A DNA stretch of 64,000 bases, taken from Cytobacillus luteolus. GTDB taxonomy: Bacteria > Bacillota > Bacilli > Bacillales > Bacillaceae_L. The notes beneath the pieces are model-generated. The model saw nothing but the letters and a program-made list of their open reading frames with translations. It was not told where the DNA came from and made no database searches. The position numbers and the translations under genes were made by a program. The stretch lies in assembly GCF_017873715.1 (NCBI RefSeq), contig NZ_JAGGKM010000006.1:62001-126000 (forward strand), given 5' to 3'. This document shows positions 7,517 through 17,014 of this stretch, piece by piece. The stretch's first letter is position 1, and every line of letters starts with the position of its first letter.

Positions 7517-8983
7517 TTAAGTACCACAAAAAGTTCGATATGGACGACCTGATGGGTCCGGAAGTGTGCAATATTCAACCTGTTCAGATGAATCGACGTA
7601 AGGGTTTGAAAGAACTTTCAACAAACGCTCCATCACACTATAGTCATCATGCACAGCTGCTTCTAGCGCCTCTTCCACCTTATGATTACGCGGAATTACC
7701 GCAGGATTATTTTTACGCATTAACTCTAGTGAGACTTCCTTTGATTTCTGCTGCCTATCAAGTCTTTCCTGCCATTCCTTATACCAACTCGAAAATTCAT
7801 CAGTTCCATAAAAGTCCAACTCTTTATGCTTTCCGAGTGTTAAAGAACGGAACGTATTTGTAAAGTCAGCCTTATTTTTTTGCATAACAGTCAGCAGCTC
7901 TTGAATTAAGGCATCATCCTGTTCCTCTTCATTAAGCAACCCTAATTTTGCTCTCATGCCTGTGAGCCAATGTTGACGGAAATGGCCTGAAAATTCAGAG
8001 ATGGCATCTTGAGCAATTTCAACGGCCTTCTCTTGCTCATCATGTAAGAGTGGCAGCAAGGCTTCAGCAAAGCGTGCTAAATTCCAACCTCCAATATAAG
8101 GTTGATTTCCATAGGCATAACGACCTTGCCTATCAATTGAACTGAAAACCGTCTCCGGGTCATATGTATCCATAAACGCACAAGGTCCATAGTCAATTGT
8201 TTCACCACTAATGGCCATGTTATCTGTGTTCATAACCCCATGGATAAAACCAACTAGTTGCCACTTAGCAATTAATGCTGCCTGACGTTTGATGACTTCT
8301 CGAAGTAACAACAGATATTGACTGTCTTTCCCTTCAATTTCTGGGTAATGGCGCTTAATCGTATAGTCAGCTAATGCCTTGATATCCTCTTCAGAGCCCC
8401 ATGTAGCCACATACTGGAACGTTCCAACACGAATATGACTAGATGCAACACGTGTAAGTATAGCCCCAGGTAAATCATCTTCCCGAATAACTGCTTCTCC
8501 AGTTGTTACAACCGCTAAGCTTCTAGTAGTTGGGATGCCAAGCGTATGCATCGCTTCGCTTATAATATATTCCCGAAGCATTGGACCTAAAGCAGCTCGA
8601 CCATCTCCTCCACGAGAATAAGGCGTTCTTCCTGAACCCTTTAGCTGAATATCAACTCGATCTCCCTTTGGTGTGATTTGTTCACCAAGCAAAATCGCCC
8701 TGCCATCTCCTAACATATTAAAATGGCCAAACTGGTGACCTGCATAAGCCTGTGCTAATGGCAAAGCTCCTTCAGGAATTGTGTTACCAGCGAAAACATC
8801 TACCGCATGAGCATCCTTTAGACTTTCAGCATTAAAACCTAGCATCTCTGCTAATGAAGAATTAAGAATGACCAACTTCGGTGATCTAACCGGAGTTGGA
8901 TTTTGACTACTATAAAATGAGTTAGGCAAACGGGCATAACTGTTATCTAAATTCCAACCTGCGTCTTTCGCATCTTTTGACAT
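7517..8983 (-). CDS. selO: Protein adenylyltransferase SelO (YdiU family)
   Basis: A 488-residue full-length member of the SelO/YdiU pseudokinase family, which transfers AMP from ATP to Ser, Thr or Tyr hydroxyls of target proteins; in other organisms it is linked to redox stress. Family signatures seen: [56 protein letters not shown] and [11 protein letters not shown]. The C-terminus is CGT, so the residue at the selenocysteine position of eukaryotic SelO is Cys, as is usual in bacteria. ATG is preceded by AAGGGAGA. It is monocistronic; array 1 lies directly downstream with no conventional terminator seen, so the first hairpins could act in termination. Confidence 0.95.
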   Translation of the reverse strand: MSKDAKDAGWNLDNSYARLPNSFYSSQNPTPVRSPKLVILNSSLAEMLGFNAESLKDAHAVDVFAGNTIPEGALPLAQAYAGHQFGHFNMLGDGRAILLGEQITPKGDRVDIQLKGSGRTPYSRGGDGRAALGPMLREYIISEAMHTLGIPTTRSLAVVTTGEAVIREDDLPGAILTRVASSHIRVGTFQYVATWGSEEDIKALADYTIKRHYPEIEGKDSQYLLLLREVIKRQAALIAKWQLVGFIHGVMNTDNMAISGETIDYGPCAFMDTYDPETVFSSIDRQGRYAYGNQPYIGGWNLARFAEALLPLLHDEQEKAVEIAQDAISEFSGHFRQHWLTGMRAKLGLLNEEEQDDALIQELLTVMQKNKADFTNTFRSLTLGKHKELDFYGTDEFSSWYKEWQERLDRQQKSKEVSLELMRKNNPAVIPRNHKVEEALEAAVHDDYSVMERLLKVLSNPYVDSSEQVEYCTLPDPSGRPYRTFCGT

Positions 8984-9070
8984 TGTATCTCCCTTACCTC
9001 TTTTGACATTAATCTGTACTATTATCCACTTTCAAATGTTGCACTATGCAATGTGTCTAACAACAGCTCC

Positions 9071-10060
9071 TTATTTATCATAGCCTTTTGGATGAGTGGA
9101 ATGCCACTTCCAAGCACTTTCAATCATTTGCTCAATGGATACAAAACGTGGTTTCCATCCAAGCTCTTGTTCAGCTTTTGCCGAAGATGCTACTAGCTTT
9201 GCTGGGTCTCCTTGTCTTCGTGGTGCGACTTCTGCCGGAATGTCAATGCCTGTCACCTTTCTAGCTGTTTCTATCACTTCTTTTACTGAATAACCGTTTC
9301 CATTACCTAAATTGTAAATACCACTTTCACCTTTGTTTCGTAGTCTTTCCATCGCTAAAATATGAGCAGCAACCAAATCTGTTACATGGATATAGTCCCT
9401 AATACAAGTCCCATCATGAGTTTCATAGTCATCACCAAATATCATGATTTTCTCTCTTTGACCAAGAGCAACCTGAAGAACAAGGGGAATCAAGTGTGTT
9501 TCTGGAGAATGATCTTCGCCGATATCCATTTCAAGATGGGCACCAGCTACATTAAAATAACGTAATATAACATACTTCATGCCATATGCCTGTTCTGACC
9601 ATTTCATCATCTTCTCAACCGCTAGCTTCGTTTCTCCATAAGGATTTGTTGGAGTAGTAGGGGTTGTTTCTACAATAGGTATCTCCACGGGATCTCCATA
9701 AGTAGCAGCAGTCGAAGAAAATACAATCTTCCTCACATCGTGATTATTCATTGCCTTTAAAAGACACAACGTACCATATACATTGTTTTCATAGTACTTT
9801 AAAGGATCCGACATACTTTCACCTACTAGAGAATCTGCAGCAAAATGCATAACTGCTTCAATCTCGTTTTCTGAGAATACACTTTCCAGAAACTTTTGGT
9901 CACGAAGATCCCCTATATACATTTTTGCAGACCCTACGACGGCTTCTTTATGTCCTGTTTGTAAATTATCAACTACAACAACCTCTTTACCTTTCGCAAT
10001 AAGATCTGCTACAGCATGACTACCAATGTAACCTGCTCCACCACATACAAGTACTGCCAT
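9071..10060 (-). CDS. galE: UDP-glucose 4-epimerase
   Basis: A 329-residue short-chain dehydrogenase of the GalE type, interconverting UDP-glucose and UDP-galactose (and possibly the N-acetyl forms) for wall polysaccharides or galactose use. NAD-binding GGAGYIGSH is at residues 7-15, the catalytic Ser/Thr in SSTAATYG near 115-122, and the YxxxK pair is Tyr141/Lys145 in NPYGETK. GAGG sits seven bases before the ATG. No galK or galT is adjacent, so a biosynthetic role is more likely than galactose catabolism. Confidence 0.95.
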   Translation of the reverse strand: MAVLVCGGAGYIGSHAVADLIAKGKEVVVVDNLQTGHKEAVVGSAKMYIGDLRDQKFLESVFSENEIEAVMHFAADSLVGESMSDPLKYYENNVYGTLCLLKAMNNHDVRKIVFSSTAATYGDPVEIPIVETTPTTPTNPYGETKLAVEKMMKWSEQAYGMKYVILRYFNVAGAHLEMDIGEDHSPETHLIPLVLQVALGQREKIMIFGDDYETHDGTCIRDYIHVTDLVAAHILAMERLRNKGESGIYNLGNGNGYSVKEVIETARKVTGIDIPAEVAPRRQGDPAKLVASSAKAEQELGWKPRFVSIEQMIESAWKWHSTHPKGYDK

Positions 10061-10086
10061 ACTATCGCCTCATTTCTCCCTAACTT

Positions 10087-10138
10087 AAAAAAACAGGAAA
10101 CCAGATAATGATTTCCTGTTCTTTACTAAGTTATATGA
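10087..10138 (-). terminator. Terminator, copy 1 of a duplicated 3' element
   Basis: Read on the minus strand: AACAGGAAA, an 11-base loop, TTTCCTGTT, then a T-run. It lies nine bases after the PH-domain gene. The whole 52-base block is repeated at 10616-10667 with only two differences, both in the loop. Confidence 0.85.
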
Positions 10139-10146
10139 AACGAACA

Positions 10147-10515
10147 TTATAATATTGCATTAGCAATTAATTTATCAAACTTACGAATATCTACACCTTT
10201 TTTAAGGTTAACTTTGATATGACCTGCTTTCGTCCATAGCTCGACCTCTGCGTTAACATCAAGAAAGCTTCCTGCATTCTCAGTTGACCACATTGTAATT
10301 GATGAATATGGCAATGAATAGATTTCTACCTTTTTCCCTGTAAATCCTTGTGCATCTCTAACAATTAATCTCTTAGTTGTAAAAATAGCACTATCACGGA
10401 ACGTCTTATAAGCAGCAATTGCTTCTTCACCTTCCACCAACAATTCGTTAACATCATTTGGAATAGGACACTCAGAAACAAAAGTCCATGCTAAAATCCC
10501 TTGTGTTGCAGCCAT
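10147..10515 (-). CDS. Bacterial PH-domain protein (DUF1696/bPH_1 type)
   Basis: A 122-residue single-domain protein matching the bacterial pleckstrin-homology-like family. Typical features are LLVEGEEAIAAYKTFRDSAIFTTKRLIVRD (split here for reading: GEEAIAAYKTFRD, then FTTKRLIVRD), the strand YSLPYSSITMWS and the ending helix DKLIANAIL. The family forms oligomeric rings in crystal structures, but cellular roles are poorly defined. No signal peptide; cytoplasmic. AAGGGAGG precedes the ATG. It is bracketed by two nearly identical terminators. Confidence 0.85.
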   Translation of the reverse strand: MAATQGILAWTFVSECPIPNDVNELLVEGEEAIAAYKTFRDSAIFTTKRLIVRDAQGFTGKKVEIYSLPYSSITMWSTENAGSFLDVNAEVELWTKAGHIKVNLKKGVDIRKFDKLIANAIL

Positions 10516-10615
10516 TAAAAAACCTCCCTTTATAATAAGCTAACTATTAACCTTTATGTAATTATATTCCACTAAAACCCTTCAAATTTCCACTAATTTC
10601 TACTAAATACTCTAC

Positions 10616-10667
10616 AAAAAAACAGGAAACCAAATAAAGATTTCCTGTTCTTTACTAAGTTATATGA
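10616..10667 (-). terminator. Terminator, copy 2 of a duplicated 3' element
   Basis: The same 52-base block as at 10087-10138 (50 of 52 identical), placed immediately after the purine permease stop codon. Stem AACAGGAAA / TTTCCTGTT with a T-run on the minus strand. The upstream TCATATAACTTAG segment is shared too. Confidence 0.85.
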
Positions 10668-10668
10668 T

Positions 10669-12192
10669 TTAAGAAACGGCTTTTTGACCAACAGTTGTTA
10701 ATTCTTCTTCTTTCACCGTACTGCTCGCAAGTTGATAAGCACAATATACTAAGAATACCGATACTAAAATATACGCTAATGAAAACTGAGGAGCAGCATT
10801 TAGTGCTAGCCCAGGTGCATGCATTAACCCTACATAAGAAAGCGCTGCCCCGACTAATGAGAAAATACTCGCTCTTACATATTGTCGATCAATGATATAA
10901 ACAGTAATAGCACCTAAGATGATTGCAGTAAACATAGCCCCCTGTCCTAGAGGCACAATTCCCTCAGAGATTCCAGATACAACTTCACCAGCAGACTTAT
11001 TAAAACGAGTCATCACATAATTTGCAAAGTAAGGTAGCATTGCAATCGCTACAGCTGGGAAGTATTTTGCTTCATTTGACTGGAAAGCAGATCCAACCAT
11101 TGAAATACCAACAAACACCAAGATTGGCGCCACTGCCGCAAGTGGGATTAGTGCAGCTAATGCAGCAATCACACCTGTCATTGCAGCAATCCCAAATACA
11201 ACTGCATTAAGAATACTGTATCCACGCCCAGCTCCCATCTTCTTAGAACCTACAGTCGCAATATATACTGTTGTTGGGAATAATCCACCAAAAACAGCCC
11301 CAAGCATTGTACCAACACCATCTACTGCCTGGCACTCTCTTACATCATACGAATCTCCCGCTGCTGCCATTGCATCAACATTGTTCATCGTTTCAATCGC
11401 ATTATAAAGTGTGATTGGCAAAATAACTGCAAGTAATCCTATTAAGCTACCAAATAACAATGTCATACCATCAAAAGCCGCTAAGCTTGGTAAAATTGGA
11501 TAAAAGCCAACATTTGCTAAGCCTTCAACAATTTTAGTAGGAGATTGATAGCCAAGTGTAAATGCTAAAATTGTACCAATTAAAACTGCAAATAATGAAG
11601 TTGGGATTTTGAATGGCATTGCTACTTTTCCAACAATCCCTACGATAATGATTACTAAAGTGACAAGACCTACAACCGGAATTGAAAACGTGTTAAACAG
11701 CATTTCACCAGCAATAAATGTAAGTGCTACACCGGCAAGAGCTCCTAGCATAGCTGCTCTAGGAATTTGATTACGAATCCAATTGCCAGTCACACTTACG
11801 ATTGCTTCAATTAGACCACTTAAAAATGCAGCAGCAACTGCAATTTTCCATGCTAATTCCGGATCATTTGTTAATGCTTTTGCTGGTGCAAGAACTCCAA
11901 ATAAAAATACAAACATTACAGGTGTACTAATTCCATAGGATAGTGCAGTTACATCTGTTCGACCTTCCTTTTTTGCCAGTCGATTTGCCATGTAAGCATA
12001 ATATAAATTACCAACCATTACGGCTACGGCTGCACCAGGAATTACTTTTCCAAAGACGATGCTTGCTGGGAATCCCATTCCTAGCATTGTTACAGCTATG
12101 ATTACAAAGTTTGCTAGATTGTTTTGAAATAGGGCAAAGAAAGCATCTGTGTCTTCTTTCTTATACCAAGGATAGTTAACTGTTTGATTCAT
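10669..12192 (-). CDS. NCS2-family purine permease (xanthine/guanine/hypoxanthine type)
   Basis: A 507-residue polytopic membrane protein with about 12-14 hydrophobic segments. NCS2/AzgA-like features include the N-terminal NNLANFVIIAVTMLG and the segment TALSYGISTPVMF. Its role is proton-coupled import of a purine base. It sits 44 bases downstream of xpt, in the same transcript behind the guanine-type riboswitch, so xanthine or guanine is the likely substrate. In B. subtilis the equivalent partner of xpt is pbuX; this protein may be a different NCS2 subgroup. ATG 12192 has GAGGAG eight bases upstream; an ATG at 12219 contains that site and is rejected. Confidence 0.9.
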   Translation of the reverse strand: MNQTVNYPWYKKEDTDAFFALFQNNLANFVIIAVTMLGMGFPASIVFGKVIPGAAVAVMVGNLYYAYMANRLAKKEGRTDVTALSYGISTPVMFVFLFGVLAPAKALTNDPELAWKIAVAAAFLSGLIEAIVSVTGNWIRNQIPRAAMLGALAGVALTFIAGEMLFNTFSIPVVGLVTLVIIIVGIVGKVAMPFKIPTSLFAVLIGTILAFTLGYQSPTKIVEGLANVGFYPILPSLAAFDGMTLLFGSLIGLLAVILPITLYNAIETMNNVDAMAAAGDSYDVRECQAVDGVGTMLGAVFGGLFPTTVYIATVGSKKMGAGRGYSILNAVVFGIAAMTGVIAALAALIPLAAVAPILVFVGISMVGSAFQSNEAKYFPAVAIAMLPYFANYVMTRFNKSAGEVVSGISEGIVPLGQGAMFTAIILGAITVYIIDRQYVRASIFSLVGAALSYVGLMHAPGLALNAAPQFSLAYILVSVFLVYCAYQLASSTVKEEELTTVGQKAVS

Positions 12193-12236
12193 GATATCTT
12201 CTCCTCTTCTATTCTTCATTGTTTTATAGATGATTC

Positions 12237-12836
<600 letters not shown>

Positions 12837-12848
12837 CTAAGCGAATAC

Positions 12849-12906
12849 AAAAAAGCCGAATGCATAGAAATTCACTGGACTACAAGTGAATTCTATACAT
12901 TCGGCT
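12849..12906 (-). terminator. Riboswitch expression platform (regulated terminator)
   Basis: On the minus strand a long stem AGCCGAATG(T/C)ATAGAA...TTCTAT(G)CATTCGGCT is followed by TTTTTTGT. Its 5' arm includes CACTTGTAGTC, the exact complement of GACTACAAGTG, the 3' side of the aptamer. When the aptamer is unliganded, that segment can pair with the terminator arm and allow read-through. Confidence 0.9.
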
Positions 12907-12967
12907 AATCATTAAAATGGAAAAGCTAAAGAAACTTCCCCAATATAAAGACACCCAATCAGAACAT

Positions 12968-13037
12968 CACTTGTAGTCAAGTTATTTACGGTAACTTGGT
13001 AGAGACTTGTGGGCCATATTCCCACTATTATACAAGG
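12968..13037 (-). ncRNA. Purine riboswitch, guanine class
   Basis: All aptamer parts are visible on the minus strand: P1 CTTGTA/TACAAG, P2 GTGGG/CCCAC with loop AATATGG, J2/3 AAGTCTCTACC, P3 AAGTTA/TAACTT with loop CCGTAAA, and J3/1 GACTAC. The C in GACTAC is at the specificity position (C74 in xpt numbering), so guanine or hypoxanthine is recognised rather than adenine. Binding should stabilise P1 and allow the downstream terminator, shutting off xpt and the permease. Confidence 0.95.
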
Positions 13038-13155
13038 ATAGTTTATATTATTCGTATATGAGAGTGATTATAAATGAAACAACTATAAAATGGAACCCTT
13101 TTTTCTTAAAATACGAATAAAAATTTAAATTGGATATTTTTAGTTCGTTATAAAC

Positions 13156-14826
13156 TCACACTCTTTCCTTCTCAATCTCACCTTTATAATCATCATAGTT
13201 CCCTTGGTAGCTTTTCAAGGAATTGTCCTGGATTGCAATAATCCTTTCACCAATTTTGTTGATAAAATACCGGTCATGAGAGATGAAGAATATTGTACCT
13301 TCAAATTCTTCTAAAGCTTCTTCAAGGGTTTCGATGGAACGTATATCAAGATGATTCGTTGGCTCATCTAGTATTAATAAATTGATATCCTGATATAAAA
13401 GCATAGCAAGCTTTAACCTAATTCTTTCTCCTCCAGATAAATGCTTCACTTTTTTGAATACGTCCCTTTTAAAAAACATAAATTTTGAAAGGTATTCCCG
13501 AGCTTTACCCTCTGGCAAGGAGATATCCTCTCTAAAAGCTTCTAGAACTGTAAACTCCTCGTTAGTAAACTTTATTTTTTGCGGTAAATAGGCTGTCATG
13601 ACATTTGCACCTAATTCTACCGCTCCACTATCTGGGTGTTCCTCACCTAATAACATCTTTAAGAAGGTTGTTTTCCCACTTCCATTAGGCCCAATCAATC
13701 CTACTCTTTCCCCATAATGGACCATTACATTAGCATCCTTGAAAATCACCTTATCTTTATAGTTTTTAGTGAGTCCAATAGCCTTAATGGTTTCCTTTCC
13801 AGACCGCTCTGCCACTTGCAAATCAAGTTTCATATTCTTTCTTTCAAAAATAGGTTTATTAATTCGGTCCAATTTTTCAAGTTTCTTTTGAATACTGGCC
13901 GCACGTTTGAAAAACTTGTTATTATCGGCACGCATCGCCCAGTCTCTTAGTTCGGTAACCTGCTTTTCCATACCTTTCACTTTCTTTTGCTGCTCTCTGA
14001 AGTGCTCGTATTGAATCCGCATATTTTCTTCCTTTTGACTAATAAAGGAAGAGTAATTACCCTTATAGGATTTGGATTCCATGTCCTCTATTTCAACAAT
14101 TTTGTTCACGACCTTATCCAAGAAATATCGATCGTGAGATACAATAATGATAATGCCTTTATAACTTTTGAGATAACCTTCAAGCCATTCAATGGCTTCC
14201 ATATCTAAATGGTTGGTCGGTTCGTCTAGTAACAAAATATCGGGATTATGGATCAACAGTTTCCCAAGACCAACCGTGGTTTTCTCTCCACCACTTAATA
14301 AATCAAAATCCTTGTTTAAAAAACTCTCTGAAAAATGTAAACCTGTGCAAACCTTGCCTAACTTTTCTTCTCGTTCATATCCTCCTCTGACTTCATACAA
14401 CTGGACTAGGTCACTGTATTTATTCAGGGCTTTTTCAAGAGCATTACCTTCTAAAACCTTCATTTGTTCCTCTAAATCTCGCATTTGATTCTCTATGCTG
14501 ACAATCTCCTTGAAGGCCAGGTTCAAGATATCGATTACTTTTAAGCCTTCGGGATACACAGGTGTCTGTTCAAGATAAGCCTTGGTGGCTTCTTTATGCA
14601 GATGAATAAGACCTTCGTCATATCCATAACTTGAAGTTTGTGGGTATCCGGGATAGTAGTGCATAGGCTCAAGTCCGGCTATTATTCTAAGCATCGTGCT
14701 CTTCCCACTACCGTTTGCCCCAACGATTCCAATTCTGTCTCCTTCAAATGCTTCTAGTGAGAAATTGTTCACAACAAGGGTTGCTTCCATGTATTTTTTT
14801 ATGCCATGTACTTTTAGTTCTAACAT
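13156..14826 (-). CDS. ABC-F family ATPase, possibly ribosome-protecting
   Basis: A 556-residue cytoplasmic ABC-F protein: two nucleotide-binding domains and no membrane domain. Domain 1 has GANGSGKST and LSGGEKTTVGL, with LLLDEPTNHLDM; domain 2 has GPNGSGKTT, LSGGERIRLKL and LILDEPTNHLDI. A charged linker between them (around residues 265-320, EHFREQQKKVKGMEKQ to KLEKLDRINKP) is the part that reaches the ribosomal P-site tRNA in this family. Housekeeping ABC-Fs resolve stalled translation; the antibiotic-resistance subgroup evicts drugs. The attenuator-like leader upstream favours the inducible, resistance-type role, but this is inference. ATG 14826 has GAAGGA seven bases upstream. Confidence 0.85.
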   Translation of the reverse strand: MLELKVHGIKKYMEATLVVNNFSLEAFEGDRIGIVGANGSGKSTMLRIIAGLEPMHYYPGYPQTSSYGYDEGLIHLHKEATKAYLEQTPVYPEGLKVIDILNLAFKEIVSIENQMRDLEEQMKVLEGNALEKALNKYSDLVQLYEVRGGYEREEKLGKVCTGLHFSESFLNKDFDLLSGGEKTTVGLGKLLIHNPDILLLDEPTNHLDMEAIEWLEGYLKSYKGIIIIVSHDRYFLDKVVNKIVEIEDMESKSYKGNYSSFISQKEENMRIQYEHFREQQKKVKGMEKQVTELRDWAMRADNNKFFKRAASIQKKLEKLDRINKPIFERKNMKLDLQVAERSGKETIKAIGLTKNYKDKVIFKDANVMVHYGERVGLIGPNGSGKTTFLKMLLGEEHPDSGAVELGANVMTAYLPQKIKFTNEEFTVLEAFREDISLPEGKAREYLSKFMFFKRDVFKKVKHLSGGERIRLKLAMLLYQDINLLILDEPTNHLDIRSIETLEEALEEFEGTIFFISHDRYFINKIGERIIAIQDNSLKSYQGNYDDYKGEIEKERV

Positions 14827-14918
14827 ATCAATTCCTTCTTTCATCCATAATGTACGTTACGCTTTTTATGGACAGGCTAAAGAAGACTTTCGTTACTATT
14901 CACTTTTAATAAATAAAA

Positions 14919-14954
14919 AAGACCGCAAGAAGATGTGTCTTCTTACAGTCTTAA
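14919..14954 (-). terminator. Attenuator-type terminator in the ABC-F leader
   Basis: On the minus strand, AAGACTGTAAGAAGA pairs with TCTTCTTGCGGTCTT (15 bp, two G-U) around CACA, followed by a T-run. It is about 90 bases upstream of the ABC-F start and downstream of a good TATAAT, so it lies inside the 5' leader rather than after any gene. Confidence 0.8.
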
Positions 14955-14985
14955 CTAGTCAATGAGTATAATGAGGGTAGAGTAG

Positions 14986-15035
14986 ATCTAAACATGTGTA
15001 TGCTTAAAAAAGCACATGGTTATGCTTAGATTTTA
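14986..15035 (-). other. Second leader hairpin of the ABC-F gene
   Basis: A bulged inverted repeat: ATCTAA/TTAGAT, CATGTG/CACATG and CTT/AAG closing a T-rich loop. It lies between the possible leader peptide and the attenuator, where an anti-terminator or pause hairpin would be expected. Confidence 0.45.
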
Positions 15036-15036
15036 T

Positions 15037-15078
15037 TCACCAGTCTTGTGAACTGGTTGGTTGTTTCATGAGTGTCAT
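15037..15078 (-). CDS. Possible 13-residue leader peptide of the ABC-F gene
   Basis: ATG ACA CTC ATG AAA ... GAC TGG TGA encodes MTLMKQPTSSQDW. It begins about 15 bases after a consensus TATAAT (15097-15092), so the 5' UTR would be very short and no strong ribosome binding site is present. Its end overlaps a small stem (CCAGT/ACTGG). Leader peptides of this size control several antibiotic-resistance ABC-F genes through ribosome stalling; here it is only a candidate. Confidence 0.35.
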   Translation of the reverse strand: MTLMKQPTSSQDW

Positions 15079-15091
15079 GAATACCCTATGT

Positions 15092-15097
15092 ATTATA
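15092..15097 (-). promoter_or_regulatory. -10 element upstream of the ABC-F leader
   Basis: A perfect TATAAT on the minus strand; the best -35 (TTACTT, 16-base spacing) is poor. Transcription would start near 15085, giving a leader of about 260 bases. Confidence 0.5.
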
Positions 15098-15318
15098 TTC
15101 TAAGATATTAGTAAAGTAAGTTTACCTTCTAAATTGCCGCAATTCCATAAAGAGCATAACGAATAAACCTATCGTTTGTAGGTAAATCAAGCTCGTTACA
15201 AAATCTATATTAATTTAAAATTAAATTAATAATTAGCAAGTAGTTGGTTCCATAAACTTACTTTCCCCCTCCTTAGAATTTCCTTTATTATCTCATCTTT
15301 ACAATATTTTGTAAATCG
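15098..15318. other. Intergenic stretch with a perfect AT palindrome
   Basis: The gap upstream of the ABC-F promoter holds a perfect palindrome at 15209-15230 (ATTAATTTAA, TT, TTAAATTAAT read on the minus strand) and an isolated AAGGAGGGGG followed by ATG GAA CCA ACT ACT TGC TAA on the minus strand near 15250. A six-codon frame is too short to call. A short hydrophobic frame (FVTSLIYLQTIGLFVMLF) follows, but without a start codon and binding site in phase. No gene is called. Confidence 0.4.
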
Positions 15319-16026
15319 TTAAACCGTCATTTTCCAGTTTGATTTGGCTAGCCAGTTTTCTTTTTCTTTGTAGTCGGGCATGATTTTTCCAACTAGGCGC
15401 CAGAAGGAGCGGTCGTGGTTGAGGTGGACCATGTGACACATTTCGTGTACGACTACGTAGTCGACCACTTCTATTGGTGCCATAGCCAGTCTCCAGTTAA
15501 AGGTTAATTGAAGATTCGAGTCACACGTTCCCCAGTTTGTTTGGTTATCTGTTATACGCACAGAACGTGGTTTCGTTTTAAAATGTCTCTGATGAGATTG
15601 GATACTCTTTTCCACTAAGGCTTTGCATTGCTGATAGTAGAATCGCTTAAGGGATTGTTTTATCTTTTCATCGTCATGGTTCTTTACAAATATCGTTAAT
15701 TGGTTATCTTCAAAAACAACATGGTCTTTCTCGATATTTCTATCTAGAGAGATTTTTATCGGATAGGAGTTCCCCAAATACAGAAAACTCTCTCCCTGGT
15801 CATAAGCCTTCTGCTGTGGACCATCCAACCTTTTTTTCATCTCTTTTGATTTGGTCAGTATCAGCTCCCAGTTGGCTTCTAATAGATTAACCACCTGTTC
15901 ATCATGTGTCTTCTTTGGAGCTTGAACTATTACATTTCCATAACCGTCTATTGAAACACCAATTGATTTACGGTTTTTGTATATAATTTCAACATCGATT
16001 GTTTCACCTAAATAAGTATGTCTCAT
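15319..16026 (-). CDS. YgjP/SprT-like M48-type metallopeptidase
   Basis: A 235-residue protein of the YgjP (DUF45, WLM/SprT-like) family, predicted zinc metallopeptidases. The zinc motif is VVVHEMCHMVHLNHDRSFW: HExxH with a third His seven residues on. The upstream WGTCDSNLQLTFNWRL strand is the family hallmark. No signal peptide or membrane segment, so it acts in the cytoplasm. ATG 16026 has AGGAG nine bases upstream, inside the longer frame from 16059, which is therefore rejected. In-vivo substrates are unknown. Confidence 0.88.
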   Translation of the reverse strand: MRHTYLGETIDVEIIYKNRKSIGVSIDGYGNVIVQAPKKTHDEQVVNLLEANWELILTKSKEMKKRLDGPQQKAYDQGESFLYLGNSYPIKISLDRNIEKDHVVFEDNQLTIFVKNHDDEKIKQSLKRFYYQQCKALVEKSIQSHQRHFKTKPRSVRITDNQTNWGTCDSNLQLTFNWRLAMAPIEVVDYVVVHEMCHMVHLNHDRSFWRLVGKIMPDYKEKENWLAKSNWKMTV

Positions 16027-16190
16027 TTCACTTTTTCTCCTGATAAATACTTTTTTCATCTATACTAATTCATATTTTATTCTTATCTCACTCTACCTTC
16101 TTCTACCACTGGAAGTAAAGGTACAAAATTTGAAAGATCATATATTGAAGGATAAAATAATTAGTTATAAACCGTACAGGAGGAACAAAT

Positions 16191-16919
16191 ATGTTCTTTT
16201 TTAATAACTATGAACAAAGCATTCATCAGTTACCCAGAAAAGAAACCTATTTAAAAGAAGATTTGATGAAAGAAAAATTTCTATTATCAGTAGACAACAA
16301 ACTTGAGGTTTACTGGGCTCCCTTCGAATACATTAATAAAGAAGCAAAAGTAATTATATTGGGGATCACACCAGGGTGGACCCAAATGCAGCTAGCATTC
16401 AACTATGTTCGGAAAAATATCGGAGTAGAAGATAAGGAGACCATGCTTCGTAATGCTAAAAAGCAGGCGAGTTTTGGTGGAAAGGGAATTAGGAAAAATC
16501 TAATTGAAATGCTCGATGAAATTGAGCTTAACAAGCACCTTAACATTACTAGTTGTGCAGAGCTTTATGAAGATAGTAATCATCTTCTACACTCTTCTTC
16601 AGCTCTAAGGTATCCAGCTTTTATCAATAAGAAAAATTACACCGGATCGACTCCATCGATGTTGAAGCACCCTGTACTATTTCAAATGATACATGAACTG
16701 TTAGTACCTGAGTTAAGCGAAGTGAAAGATGCTGTAATTATACCAGCAGGTAAAGCAGTTACCGAAGTTGTACGTTACTTGGTAGACGAAGGCAAGATTC
16801 ATAATAAAACAATTCTATATGATTTTCCCCATCCATCAGGTGCGAACGGTCATCGCAAAAAGCAATATGAGGAGAAGAAAGAATATTTTATAGGAAAACT
16901 AAAGGATCATTTCAACTAA
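16191..16919 (+). CDS. Uracil-DNA-glycosylase-like protein
   Basis: A 242-residue protein that I assign to the uracil-DNA-glycosylase-like fold from two motifs at the expected ends: KVIILGITPGWTQMQLA near residues 55-70 (motif A, GxxPG type) and FPHPSGANGHR near 215-225 (motif B, HPSG). The middle is helical with an RNAKKQASFGGKG segment. Family enzymes remove uracil or other bases from DNA, but several members have lost or changed activity; the usual catalytic Asp/Asn of motif A is not obvious here. AGGAGGAAC precedes the ATG. Monocistronic. Confidence 0.65.
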   Translation: MFFFNNYEQSIHQLPRKETYLKEDLMKEKFLLSVDNKLEVYWAPFEYINKEAKVIILGITPGWTQMQLAFNYVRKNIGVEDKETMLRNAKKQASFGGKGIRKNLIEMLDEIELNKHLNITSCAELYEDSNHLLHSSSALRYPAFINKKNYTGSTPSMLKHPVLFQMIHELLVPELSEVKDAVIIPAGKAVTEVVRYLVDEGKIHNKTILYDFPHPSGANGHRKKQYEEKKEYFIGKLKDHFN

Positions 16920-17014
16920 AGAAAAAGAGGCATCCTCTTGTATTAACGGGTTTTTGTAGTACCCCTTACCAATAGGCTGCCTTGTCCTTAATTAAGCAAC
17001 CAGCGATAGTAAAA

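Noticed and set aside
7540-7863. 107-codon plus-strand frame inside selO
   Set aside because: Antisense to a well-conserved gene; no ribosome binding site and no recognisable protein.
12072-12219. Earlier start of the purine permease at 12219
   Set aside because: The extra codons contain the GAGGAG ribosome binding site itself, so ATG 12192 is used.
15240-15265. Type I toxin-like small gene after AAGGAGGGGG
   Set aside because: The only frame in phase with the ribosome binding site ends after six codons; the hydrophobic stretch downstream is in another frame with no start.
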